Positions 14,301-26,866 of a stretch of 64,000 nt of DNA are shown here, piece by piece (position 1 is the stretch's first letter; the number at the start of each line of letters is the position of its first letter). The DNA is from Panonychus citri (taxonomy: Eukaryota; Arthropoda; Arachnida; Trombidiformes; Tetranychidae). The stretch covers positions 186,001 through 250,000 of the forward strand of contig NW_026515450.1 of the NCBI RefSeq assembly GCF_014898815.1, given 5' to 3'. The translations under genes and the position numbers were made by a program. Under the pieces are notes generated by a model that saw nothing but the letters and a program-made list of their open reading frames with translations, did no database searches and had not been told where the DNA came from.

Positions 14301-17264
14301 AAAAGATTCAAAAAATTGACAGGAAAACAATTGTTACAATCAATTGTAATTGAAACAATTTATTCAACTATTAATAACAATCAATCAGAATAAGTAATTA
14401 TATTGTAAAAGTCAAACTAAGTTAGTTATTGATAAACTAAATCGAAAGTAAATTTTACAATTTAAAACAATGATTAAGTTTTCTTAATGAGTTTTATTTT
14501 AAATTTCAACGTTACAGCTACTAAATTAATTGTTGAGATGAAATTTAAAATTAAGTTATGATCGCCGGACACGAAATCTTAATTGTTAACAAGTTTTTTA
14601 ATCTTTAATCATGATTGAGTTCAATCAACTTTTTTCTTAAATTGCTATTGTAATTTGTTGATTATCTTCATGATGATTTATCTAAATGATATATTAACAA
14701 ATGATAAATATGATGATTAAACAAGATGATTAAAAAAAAGGCTCAAAATGATAAAAATATAAGGAAAAAGTATAAGATTAGATATGATTGTTGATCGCAA
14801 TTAAAGTTAATTTAGTTCTTGCATTAAATAGTTTCAATATTTTTGATTTGTTTTCAAAGTGTTTTTTCATTTAATCTTTGATTAAATTTTGATTATGATC
14901 AAGTTAATTGGATTAATTTTCTGATTAGATATGGTTGTTTTGATTAACTTTCTCTCGTCATCTTAATCCAGTTAAATTACTTATAGATGATTAATATTAA
15001 CACACACCTAATTTGCTTCTTACTGATCAAAAATTAACCTAATTGCGGTTAGATAACAATAGCAATTAATTGATGATAAGTAATGAAATATAATCAATCA
15101 AGAAACGGAATCAAGGTAACGAAATTTTCAGTTCGGGAAACAATTAGTTAATCATGTTTACTACATAATCAAAGTTAAACTGCCAAAAAAGGTAACAATT
15201 TGGTTAATTGTTGTGATTAACAATCTAAATATAATATTTAAACTGAATGAAAGTTAATTTTAATTGAATGTGCTGACAAAATAGATGATAATTGTTATTA
15301 AGATGAAGATAAAGAAAAAAATTATATTAAATTGTTATATTCTGTATATTCAATAGTAACAATTAAAACTAATTGTTGTCTAAACTTTACCTTAATGGTT
15401 AATACATATTGTAATTTATAAATAACATCAACTAAAACCAATAATCAATTTAAACAATCAGACAAGAAGCTAATTGCTAACGAAAGATATTATCAATATA
15501 ATAACTAGAAAATTTCTCAATGTAAACAATTAAAAATTAACTGAATTAAAGATTGTGGATGATTAATGAAATTAGAGGAAACAAAAAAATCCACTTAACC
15601 GTTAATTGTGATAATTAATAATTGATATATTAAAGTAGGTGAAGTAGCACAAGAGACTTAATCATTAGATTGTTGTTGTTGTTTTTATATGTGATTGCTG
15701 ATGATTAAGTTGATTGTTGATGATAGATTACAACAATTATAAATAAGGTTAAGAAAATGAGTAAGAAAAACAGAATCAATTTCAATTGAAGAAAAAAGTT
15801 TCAACCAAAATATAAAAACAAATTCACTTTAAATTGTTGTTACTTTGAGTGGGATTTTTGATTGTTGGCAATTAAAGTCGACAAGAAAAATAGATAGAGA
15901 GAGAGAGAGAGAGTCGATCAACAAGTTAACTAAATTGACCTGAAGATTTTAAATTCACAACAATCAAGATAATCATCCTCCAGTCATTATCATCATCATC
16001 ATCGTCATGATTAACATCAAACCCCAAATATATTCAAAACAAAATCCACCCTCAACCCACCAGATGAATTAACCGCTACCACGATCATAATTTAAATCAT
16101 CAACAATTAACATGTAAAAATATAACAGTAAATTGTTGTTGGTAGTTAGTTGAATGTTAAAGGGCAAAAATTGTTTATTTTTTAATGGAAAACAGTTAGA
16201 GAGGTAAAATTATTAGTTAATTAACAGTTAATTAACAACCAGCTAAGATTTCAATTGGATTTAATTAATTGTATGATTAATGTAGGATAACAGTTCCTGA
16301 TTATAGTAACAATTAACAGTGAATGTGATTAATTAATTAATGGTGATAGTAATAGATTGAAACTTTTTAATTGTGGTTTTTTTTTCATCTTCATGTTCAT
16401 TGATTTAATTGTTTCGGTTGTTAAATTGTTGTATTTTGGTTAAGTTGCGGTTAAACAATCAATATTGAATTTAATTGAGTAAATTGTTGTATTAATTGTG
16501 TATACAATTAACTTCAAGAATTTGAAGCTTAATCATTTGCCAAGAAAACAAGTATTTATGTTCAATCAAATTAGATTAGTTAATTATAACATTGAGATTT
16601 TGAATGAACAACAATCAAGAGAAGCAGAAAAAAAAGTGAAAGTTAATTGTTGAAACAATTTGTTATCCCACAATAAGAGAAATTAGTTAATTGTGATGGG
16701 TTAACATGTAACTAAATCGTGACCACAATCTGATAATCAAATTGTTGATCATGTTGAATCAAGTTATCGGTAAAAAAAAGTCAACACATACCAAAAATAA
16801 TTGATTTAATTGTAATCACAATTGGCGATAATGATTGGGACACAATTAACAATCACATAATCAAATTGATCACGAATTTAATCAAGGCGATGGATTAAAA
16901 TAGCAAATTGCTAAAATGTACACGATTTCAGATGATGGAAGTCAAGAAAAGTCAAGATTAAGGAGACACAGATAATCCTATGGGCCAGATTAGATTCACT
17001 TTAATCATCATAAACGATTAACAATTAGATTAATTGTCGTAATCCAAGTCATGGTAACTTAATCATCTTTTACTTTATAATCAAAATCACTTACATCATC
17101 TTAATCCTCATAAGGTTTGCATTCAGTTTCAACAGTTAAGGTTGAACTGATTCAGTTGTGAAGGTAAATTGTGATTAGTGAGAGTTATCAGAATAAGTGA
17201 GTGAGTGAGTGAGACACAATAAGAATGATGATAGAACAGGAATGAGAGTGAGAAGAAGATAAAG

Positions 17265-17303
<39 letters not shown>

Positions 17304-19652
17304 AGAACAACCTATTTTCGCCCAAGTTCTGTTTTTCGACTTGGACTTTTCGTTTTCTTCCTCGAACTCGTTCTTGCTTAGAATTGTAATCTAACCGAAT
17401 TAAATTGCGTGGGCTCATCTGGACCAACACACATTCAATACATTGATTACAATTTAAATTCGTAATTTAAATCGTAATAAATAAACTGTTAAAATCTTAA
17501 TTTTTTTTCATTTTTTCTCTTTTTTACTTTTACTTGCAATCAACTCCTACGAAATCATTTTCGTATTTGTAGTTAATCGTTACGCTGATAATTTGCTGTA
17601 TTAAGTATGTTAATTAACTGAAGAATCAATAAATTGTGTGTGTATGTCATCAAACTTTTTTAATGTCACAATTTAACTTTAATCATCCAAGCAAAGAAAC
17701 CAAGTGAATCGATTTAAAAAAAGTCCATGTTAAAAAAGGATCAATCATCTGGAGTTAGAAAGTTAATTTTAATTGTTGTTATTGATTAATCTCAATTAAT
17801 CTAATTAGTTAAAGTTTTATTTCACTGTTTAATGGTTAACCCATTCAACAGAAATTAAGGTTCACAATTTAAACATGAAGGTGTTATATTTAACATCTCA
17901 ATGTATACAGTTGATTGTTTAATCAACGTGGAGGCGACTAATTGTTTGAAATTTGATTAACTTATTGTTTCATCATTGTGTTGATTAAATGAACAGTAAA
18001 GTTAAACAAAAATGATTAACTTTTCATTTGACAATCACAATTTATAGTCATTTTTTTGAGTAATTTAAAGAATATGATTACTTGATTGTTACCTTAATTG
18101 TTAGCTAATCCAAAGAAGATTAAATTAATCCGAATGAGATCAACACATTAGTTTCAACAAGAAAAAAAGATTCATTCAGGGTTAGAGTGACAATTTTTTT
18201 CTCTTAATTGTTAAGTCTTGGTATGAATGGTTAGTTGATTGTTCTGAAGTTGAGAATCAGTTAATTGTGACCTTTAATCAAACCGATTATTAGCAAATTC
18301 TGATGAGATCAACTGTTGAACTGATTCTCATGTTTACTTTGTGTTTTTTCATGTAAGTTCATAAGTTACATGAAAAACGACAACAGGTTATGTCAACTGT
18401 ATATTTAATTTTCAATTAAGTTAATTGTTCCTAAGAATAGTAATTAACATTGGTGTTAATTGTTTTCTGTGAGTAGGAAAAAAAAAATGAATCCAATGGT
18501 TGAAATGTTAACTGTATTGACAGAAAAGCTTGAATGTCAACAAATGTTTGATTCATTTGTTGATTGAATGAAGTTAATTGTATAAACAAAAATTGATTGT
18601 TAATGATTAACGGAAATTGTTTCATATACAATCCCAAGTAAGGAATTGTCAGGATTATATTGATTACGTTAATTACTTTACCTTCAAGTTGATGATGACG
18701 ATAATTGTTGAGAACATGATTTGAGTTAATTGTTAATCAACAGATTTTATATCTCATCTGTTATGAAATTTATTATTAATTGTAATTAAAATGGAAATGA
18801 TTTAAGTCTCTCTGGTTGTCAAGTTAATTGGCTTAAATTTCCTAGATACTATTGAACATCATCTTTACAATTAAACATAAATCAAATTGTAAACAAAAGA
18901 TCAATAAACATCATAATTATAAACTACAAATGATTTACTCGTTAATTGTTTCTGAGCACTTTAAGATTATGATGATTAACAATCTAATCTAATCTTATTG
19001 GATTATGTTTTCTTATTGTAATAATATAACCAGAATACTTCCTGGTAAATAAAAATTTGAGTAAATTGAACAATTAATGATCAACAAAATGGTGGATTGA
19101 AAATTAACACTGGACAATCACAATAAAGTAACAATAGTTAACCTTGATTGTGTCATTTGGCTGAATTGATGGTGATATTAGATTGTTAAGAGACTGGTTA
19201 ATGATTGTAACAATCATGATGAAGGTTAATTGTCGTGAAAATATTGAAAAGAGAAACAAATCAATCAATGAATTAGTGAGAAAAAGTAATAAAATTAAAG
19301 GAATTGAGGAAAAAAAAATAGTAAACAATTTCTTTACATTAACTAATAGTAACTAGGAAACTCCTTGTAACCAGAATTGTTGTTTACATTTTAGTTGAAA
19401 GAAAGATGAGAATCAATTTAATTAATGGAATTTACATTTTAAGCTTGTGAATGAAAGTTAATTAGAAACTGTTGGTTAATTAAAATGGTAACAGTTCTCT
19501 GTTTGGTTGGAGAAGATCAATTGGAAAATTGGAGATTTGGTTAATCAATCATCATCATCATCGTCAGTGGATTAAAGAAGATGAGAAAAAGGATAAATCC
19601 TATTTGGTGAAAAGAATAGAAAAATATAAATCAACTTACCATTAAGATGCAT
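8398..19652 (-). CDS. Very long low-complexity protein, function not recognised
   Basis: Exons: 8398-12475 (open for over 4 kb), 12799-13137, 13457-13883, and a proposed 13-nt first exon 19640-19652 (Met-His-Leu-Asn-Gly/Asp) followed by a GTAAG donor. Phases join exactly and give 1618 residues. The three larger exons are firm; the first is inferred from phase only and implies a 5.7-kb intron. The protein is rich in Ser, Asn, Gly and His, with His runs, Gln runs and poly-Asn, so most is probably disordered. Better-structured islands read GPISRRELIRLRRYPFRT, SLPNIVQVTSILTGDHGEP, KPLYVCFPNYSLPDLSFLRT, and IKDWDSLKVLLPNEFKSLI. These look like conserved short motifs, but I do not recognise the family. 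No transmembrane segment or catalytic motif is visible. It could be a cytoskeletal or synaptic adaptor; that is a guess. Confidence 0.75.
13884..19639. other. Long A/T-rich intron (of the unknown minus-strand gene)
   Basis: Inferred intron. Dense in TTAATTGT/ACAATTAA words, with small GA runs near 15895-15914 and 17262-17305. The only codon-like stretch I see is the candidate exon at 17312-17418. No RNA gene or repeat family recognised. Confidence 0.45.
17312..17418 (-). CDS. Orphan candidate exon coding a basic peptide
   Basis: A stretch bounded by an acceptor-like GGTCCAG and a weak donor-like GTTGTT, reading from ATG for 35 codons plus two bases. It includes the basic, nuclear-signal-like GRKRKVQ. 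Base use is more codon-like than the surrounding TTAATTGT-rich DNA. It leaves two bases, so it does not splice in frame into the exon ending at 13883. It could belong to an alternative isoform or an unrelated small transcript, or be chance. Confidence 0.2.
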
Positions 19653-21856
19653 ATTCTAATTGTAATTGGGTTTTATTAATCCAGTTATTCAATTGTTTGG
19701 CTGATACACGTTCATTTATAACGATTTGGACAATAGAGAGAAACTAAATCATTGGAAGGTAAATTTTTTTATAGATGATCACAATTAGCACAATTGTCGG
19801 AGTTTTTTTTTGTTGATTGCTGGAAAGGACAATCAAGAAGGTTGATAAACAATCATTGTTGTTGATGTTGAAAGTGTAATCCAGATAAACAGAAAAAAAA
19901 ACAAAGCTTCCAAAAAGAGGCCAATCAATTGTTGTGAGTATTTGGGCTGTTGATTAAAAGGTAAATAGTTAAATTGATGGTGAGATATTGAAGTTACTAA
20001 TTAGAATTAATGGAAAACCATGAGAAGAATTGATTTGATTAACATTGACCAAAGGAGGTAAGAAGAGTTGAGAGTGTTTTCCTTGGGTGGACAATGAATA
20101 TTTCTGCTGGAATAGAATAGAATATTGTTAAAAGAGAAGCTTTTTTTTGGAAGAGAAAAAGAAAGTGATGGGAAGAAAGAGAAAAAAGGAAAGAGAGTGT
20201 GACTCATATCAAATTATTGATCGAATAAGAATTCAGTAGAAAGAGATAATAGAAAGAGGAAAAGAGATAGAAAGGACTGGAGACAGAGAAAGAATTTATG
20301 TGTGAAACTGAGAATCATGAGGAAGAAGATGCAGAAGAAGAAGAAGAGAAGAAGAAAATAAAAAGGGAAAGAGGAAGAAATGAGAAAAAAAGAAGATGAA
20401 GAAGAGAAAGGATAAACTTACCTTCTATTCTCTATTCGTTTTCATGTCCATTGAGCCGGTCTCAAGTCTCCACCCAAACATATTAATTCTATTCTAATAG
20501 TTACCTGGCATGTTAACCATTTAATCCATAAATCACATCAAAAGGTTAACTAATCAGTTGATTAAGAAGATGAGTCCAATCATAACGATAATCAAATTAA
20601 CCGATGAAAATGATGATCCGAAAAGTCATTTAACTATTAACCATATTAAAGACACAAAATTCAATCAGAAAGAAACATTAAGATTCTCATTAGATGAACT
20701 TCGACTGCAACACAATCCATTTAACTACAATTAACAATAGTTAATCAGTCAATCAAAATCATTTTAGTTCAATCAAATTAATGAAACATTTTAATTGTCA
20801 CCAGAAAAAAACAATAACAGTAAAGGCGAAAATAGTGTTTTAAAGATCAACTAGATGGCGACACTATGGAATTTACAGATTTACAATTAATTGATTGTTA
20901 CTTTAATCTAATTAAATTAATATTGATTCTTGATGAGTATTGGTGAATAGAATGGGGATTGGTGATTCAGTTAATTAGTTGGTTCGATTGTTGAAATTTT
21001 GGAACCTTTGAATTTTGTTCGATAGAATTTGATTTGAATTTTGTTTTTAATTTAATTGATTATCAATTTAATTGTAGTTATAATTAAATTTTTTTTAATT
21101 GGGGAGATTCTAAAGGTTTTAACATGGTAATAATAAAGGGTAACAATTAAAGTCATTGTATAACAATTAAAAACAAACAGAACAAGGATTAAAGGTATTG
21201 AAGTACAATGATGAGAAAGGCTTTTTAAATTTGTGATTAGATTTGATTTAGTTATGATTAACTTTAACAATATTTGGTTCAATAATTTTATATAATTGTA
21301 ATCATTTTAAATTCATCTTGATAATTGATTTAACTATTTAGATGATTAAGTACATCATTTGGTTGTTGTTGTTGATTAGATGTCATCAAAAGCTTTGGTT
21401 AATTGTTTTAACTTTAAAATATAATTTTTGATCATAATTAGTTTTTTTTTGCAATTTGGATCAAAAATTCTTGATTAATTGGTTAAATAATTAAAATTAT
21501 TTAATTTTCCACAAAACAATGTGGATAAATGCTTGTGTGAGTTGATGATAATTATCATCATAATTAAGTGTGGATGTTAATTTATAAGTCTATTTGTTTG
21601 TATTAAGTGCAGAGTGAGAAAGATATCACAAGGATCACAATTAGTTAATTATAACGAAAAAAATCATTGTCATCATAATTATATTGAATTGTAAACTAAT
21701 TAGAAGAGAAAACAAGGAAATTAATTGCACAAATCTAAGTTAATTGTTATAAGATAAACTGAGTTTCGTCTAATAAGGTCCAGATCTAATTAAGAATTGG
21801 AAAAAAATTGATTATCTTTATAATCAATTGTACTAATAATCAAACTGTTTTCAATT
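19653..21856. other. Intergenic region between the unknown gene and malic enzyme
   Basis: Contains a possible 5' untranslated exon end at about 20419 (minus-strand GAATAGAAG followed by GTAAGT) that could start the long unknown gene's transcript; an ATG in it is soon stopped. Purine-rich AAGAAG tracts lie at 20200-20420. The malic enzyme 3' UTR must lie at the right end. No other coding signal. Confidence 0.4.
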
Positions 21857-24800
21857 TTAAACGTAATTGTAATCGTATTGGAGAGTTTTCATGAAAAGCA
21901 GTTTGTCAGTTGGTTCAGGTCGAACTGTTGCCAACGATTCGACGTAAAAATATTGTGACACTTTGGCAGCAATTTTTAGAGACACTTCTCGAATATCTGA
22001 CAAGGGAGGGTAGACTCGACCTTCGGCTAAATCATCATCAGTCACTTGATCTGCTAAAGCTTTAGAGGCTATAAGAAATGATTCATCGGGAATGGTGTGA
22101 ACACCACAGGCGATGGCTGCAAGTGATATCCCGGGGAAGATGTAAGCATTGTTTCCCTGACCAGGGTGGAAAGTGGTTCCATTAATGGTAACCGGATCAA
22201 ATGGACTTCCAGAGGCGAATACACATCGTCCCTCAGTGGCTTGATAAGCTTCATCAGCGGTACATTCGGCTTTACTGGTTGGATTGCTGAGGGGAAATAT
22301 TAATGGTCGCTCATTCATGGTACCCATTTTTTTTAATATACTCATTAAAAGCTTTTGGCTGAGCGGCAACACCTGAGAGAAAGTGAGGAAAGAGAGAAAA
22401 AAAAATCAGAGTTTTAATCAACAATAACAGGAAATAGGAAATAGAAATTGTTACTGATGATTTGATTTTTAATTTTAATTTTCAATTAACTTACCAATTA
22501 AAGCTGATGGCTGAACAAGATCAACAATTGCTTCTAAATTTTTCATTGGTCCTGTTTTTTTAGCAAACTTAATTTTTTCTTCGTCAAGTCCACCCTCACG
22601 ATCAGCAATTACAAGACCTCGAGAGTCCATCAACCAGATACGATCACGAGCTTCCTCGGTAGGGACACCCTCCTTTTCCATGGCCATTACCAAAAGGTTA
22701 GCGATTCCAAGGGCTGCTTCACCAGCACCAAAGAAAAGAAACTTTTGTTGACTTATTCTCATTCCAGTAAGTCGACAACTGGCCAGTATACCAGCAACAC
22801 AAACGGATGCGGTTCCTTGAATATCATCGTTGAAAGTACAATAATTATCTCGATATTTTTCCAATAATCGAAAAGCATTTCGATTACCAAAATCTTCAAA
22901 TTGAATTAGACATGCACGTCCCCAACGTTTGATTACAGCTTCCATAAATTCATCAATAAGATCATCATACTGAGGGCCACGGACTCTTCGTTGTTTCAGT
23001 CCAATATAAAATGGATCATTCAACAATTCTTGATTATCAGTACCAGTGTCTAGAGTGATGGGAAGTGTTAAATTGGGCGGGATACCAGCAAGTGCAGTGT
23101 AAAGCGCTAATTTACCGACAGGAATACCCATTCCATTAGCACCAAGATCACCAAGGCCTAGAATCCTTTCACCATCGGTAACTACAATTGCCTATGGAAG
23201 GAAGGAAAAATGAATGAAATAATTAACAAGTTCATTAGTTGATCATCAGTTTCATTATTAGATAAACGTGAACAAACAATCATATGTTAAATGTCACTAT
23301 AATTAACAGTTAAACATTAATCAATTGATCAATATAATGAAAAACGACTCGAATTACTGACATTTAAATATCAATCTATTTATTAATGCCTATTACGATA
23401 AGAACATTAGTGAAATATTAATACTTTATGAAAATAATTTTTGTAGGAAAAATGGGGAAAAATTAAACAATTAATCTCAAATATATAATCTAGATAATTC
23501 AACGATTTATAGATTTTAGATTAAACTAACGAAAATGTTAAACAAAGTTACCCTTGGTACAAGTTTAATGTTACCTTTTAGGTTGATCAAATCTATTGAT
23601 TATCAAGTGAATTTTGTTTAAAAGTATTAATGGAAAAATTAATAGCTTTTTTTTAAGGTAACTCTTGGTTCAATTTTAATTGTAATTTAGTTGTTCAATC
23701 AGCTAAAACATAATGATTGTAAATATGATTATAATAATGAGATTTACCTTGACATCCTTTTCAGGCCAATTGGCAAGTATATTCGATATTTGACCAGAAT
23801 CGTGGACAGTGATGTACATTCCTCGTGATCGGTGAAAAATGCGACTATAATTGATACAAGCTTCGCCAACAACTGGAGTGTAAACTAGAGGCATCAAATG
23901 TTCGGTGTGTTCACAAAGAATACGATAGAATAATCTTTCATTTCGATCTTGTAATTCTCGAAGGTACATGTACTTGGTTAAATTACTTTCCAATGAATCT
24001 AAATAAGCCATAGCAGCTTCGGCTTCTAATTTTTGGCCTCTTATAGCGGCAGGTAGAAGACCACGAATTTTCAACTGATCTCGTTCTCTCATTGTGAATG
24101 ACAAATCCTGAAAAGATAAATAAATGTAGAAAAGATTATTAGTTAAAGGAAATCAATAAATTATGATCAACTATAATTTCTTGAAAAGTAAAAATTAATC
24201 ATTTAGCTGAATCAATTTCGATAGACTAAAAGTCCATTTGAAGGTCGGTTCGAACATTTTTTTGTTGTTGTTGAAGAATATAATTTTCATGTTATCAGGC
24301 CCTTAGAGTACAATTAATCGACTAACAATTACCTTATCATTGCCTTTCCAATAAAGATTTTAATCTTTTCGATAACAGTTATGATTAGTTTAATAGATTT
24401 GGAATGACCTAGAGCCTCTTGAATCTTTTCATTAAGTTGATATTGATTTAATATTTATCGATAAGCTATCATATTATTGTTTAACGTAATCAGGGAAAAA
24501 GGTTCAAATGATTATAATGAAAGGGAACAATCAATCAGCATATGATTACATAATAAATTGATTGACAACTATCTTGATTAGAAATTGAATGAAAAAAAAT
24601 ATTGTCTATTTGTTTGCATTTCAATTCAGTGCAATTGTTAACACGTGGACTGCCTTGTAATTCAATTCCCAATAAATTGTAATAACAATTTATTAATAAC
24701 ATTTAATAACAAGTACAATCATTTTAATTGAGCAGATAGATAATTAAAGATGAAAAGAGTTGGATACTAATTATTGATGATACTAGTTAAATTATAAGTG

Positions 24801-26440
24801 ATTGTATTAAGAAAAGGAATCAAGTTGTTTTTGTCTGTACTAATTTATTAGTCAATATTAGATAATATGATTAACTAATTAAGTTATAGCAAAATAGAGT
24901 CGCATTATTTTTAAAACAATTTGTCTTATTGATTTAAATTAGCACAATTATCTAATCATATTGTTAAGTAAAATTGTAAATTAGTAATAAACAATTAATA
25001 GTATAATTAAGGAACAAATTAACGAGGCGTAACACTAAATGTAAACACTTTCTCCCGATAAACTTGAATTACTGAATTAAGTAAATAGTGTGAGAGAGAG
25101 AGAGAGACAAGATCATTGAGAAAAATGAACTAACTAATATTATTATCTCAATGACAATGATTAACAAATTAATTGTAATAATAATCACATAATGGTTAGA
25201 AAAAAGTGTTAATAATACAATGTTAACGATAATGAAACAATTTAAACGATAACAATGAAGTTTAAACATTTTCCCTCTAAATGAACAGATAAATACTCTT
25301 AATCAATTTAAAATCAACAATTTTCTAACAACAACAAGGTCTACTAGTTCAATCAACTGTGATAATTATCAGTTGTATTGAAATTTACAATTAATATTAC
25401 TCATTTTAATTGTATTGATATTGGTGATATTACAATTATCACAATCAACACAATATAACAAACAAACTTGAGAAATACCCACAAAAAAAAATCGCAATCG
25501 GAAACCTTGATTCAGATCTTAAATCTAATAATTGTCTCTATTATAATAGATTGGAAGATAATCCATTTAAATTTATTTAAATTAGAAAGAAGAAAATTTT
25601 GATTGGTTAAGAGAGAAGAGAAAGAGAGAGTTGTCATCAGGTGAAAGAAGAAAAGTAAAGATGGAGAGAGAACAATTTTTCCTTCTATTTGTCGAATTTT
25701 TTCTTTGGATAGAATAGAATAACAAATGTTCGATTCTAAGATTTTGCTTAAAGAACCGAATATGGGGAATTTTTTTTTGCTCATTAAGATTATGAAAAGA
25801 AAATATTTCATTTGATTAGAAAATGTCAACTTACCTTGTTCTGACGATTATCCTTAATAAGATCAGATCCAGTTAATTGTTTAGATGACATTTTGGTTGA
25901 ATCAAGTGAGAACCAACGTTTACCGTTCACTTGTGAGTTGTTGTTATTATTGTTATTACAAGAATTAACCTTTGAATAGTAGGGATTACCTGAGAATACA
26001 GTTGTTCGATATGGTGTTGATTGTGGTAATTGTTGATGGTGATGATGATGATTATGATTTAGTTGTGATGAAGAGGGTGATGATGTTGATAATGATGATG
26101 AAACTGGTTGAGTTACACAGATTTTATAATGATCAACAGTATTACAAATACATGCGCATCCATTTAACCTTGATTGTTGTTGATTCTTTGATTGTAATAA
26201 ACCCATTGTACCAATAATATTATTATCACTAGAAAAAGAAACAGTTGATGATTGTTGATGTAAATTACGATAACAAACGTTGTTGTTGTTACTTGTTATT
26301 GTAAAATGTTTGAAGGTGATTGTTGAACTATTATTTTTAAGAATCACTTGAGGGTAAACAGATGATGTTGGCTGAAGAAAAATGTTCCTTCCTTTACACC
26401 GAAAAGAACCAAATAAATTAGAAACTTTAATCATTTTCAT
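21857..26440 (-). CDS. Men: NAD(P)-dependent malic enzyme with long N-terminal extension (one-base frame break)
   Basis: Oxidatively decarboxylates malate to pyruvate with NAD(P)H production. Exons 25835-26440, 23748-24107, 22495-23191 and 21857-22372 join in phase; total about 725 residues after correction. Family landmarks: QDRNERLFYRIL, MPLVYTPVVGEAC (catalytic Tyr), GDGERILGLGDLG-type loop (here TDGERILGLGDLGANGMGI), IQFEDF, the signature CTFNDDIQGTASVCVAG, the dinucleotide fold FFGAGEAALGIA, ALSNPTSKAEC-like PLSNPTSKAEC, and ASGSPFDPV. The first exon adds about 170 residues before the family core. It starts MKMIKVSNLFGSFRCKGR, basic and free of acidic residues as in a mitochondrial leader, then Asn/His/Ser-rich tracts. 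In the last exon A8 (22327-22334 on +, T8) should be A7: read as is, AAQPKAFNEYI runs out of frame with the conserved MNERPLIF. NADP versus NAD preference is not determined here. Confidence 0.93.
24108..25834. other. First intron of malic enzyme
   Basis: 1.7 kb of A/T-rich DNA separating the leader-bearing exon from the catalytic exons. It includes a short GA run near 25091-25106. No coding signal or recognised repeat. Confidence 0.7.
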
Positions 26441-26527
26441 TTTTGTTTAAAAATTGAACGAAAAAAAAAAATTAACTTAATTGTTGCAATTGATTTACTC
26501 TCTTTTTCTCTTTCTCTTAATTGTTAC

Positions 26528-26555
26528 CTTTTGCTTTCGATTTTGATGTCGCCAT
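26528..26555 (-). CDS. Possible alternative first coding exon of malic enzyme
   Basis: Reading the minus strand, ATG GCG ACA TCA begins nine codons (MATSKSKAK plus one base) that end exactly at a GTAACA donor-like sequence. It lacks a targeting-peptide character. Spliced to an internal acceptor (for example TTCTCAG before GTAATCCC near 25990) it would keep frame and could give a non-mitochondrial isoform. Supported only by the donor and phase. Confidence 0.3.
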
Positions 26556-26558
26556 TTT
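26549..26558 (-). promoter_or_regulatory. YY1-like motif overlapping an ATG
   Basis: The minus strand reads AAAATGGCGA, matching the known YY1 core (AAnATGGCG), placed over a candidate start codon as often seen in YY1-driven promoters. It lies about 110 bp upstream of the malic enzyme start. Confidence 0.45.
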
Positions 26559-26593
26559 GATGGATCGAACTGCGAATGTGCAGGATAATGTTC

Positions 26594-26609
26594 TCTGCGC
26601 ATGCGCAGA
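26594..26609. promoter_or_regulatory. NRF1-type palindrome TCTGCGCATGCGCAGA
   Basis: A perfect 16-bp palindrome containing TGCGCATGCGCA, the consensus of the NRF1/Ewg family that controls nuclear genes for mitochondrial function. It stands out in an AT-rich window, 156 bp upstream of the malic enzyme ATG, and fits a mitochondrial enzyme promoter. Confidence 0.6.
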
Positions 26610-26866
26610 AAGGATCAACATTTTTCTCTTTCTATTTTCTGTCTACTCGATTTTTCTTTCATAAGAGACAATTTATTTTTCTCTTTCTCACTTTTTCTCT
26701 GTCGCAATTTCTTCAAGTTAAATCTTTTGATCTTATTAACATTATTTTCTTCATTTAAATTGTGAATTAAATACATTTGTGTATTAATTATAATCAGTGA
26801 ATTAACTGTAATAAAACATAATTGATAAAAGTGATAAGTTTAGTGAAAACAAACCTGAAAGAAAAA

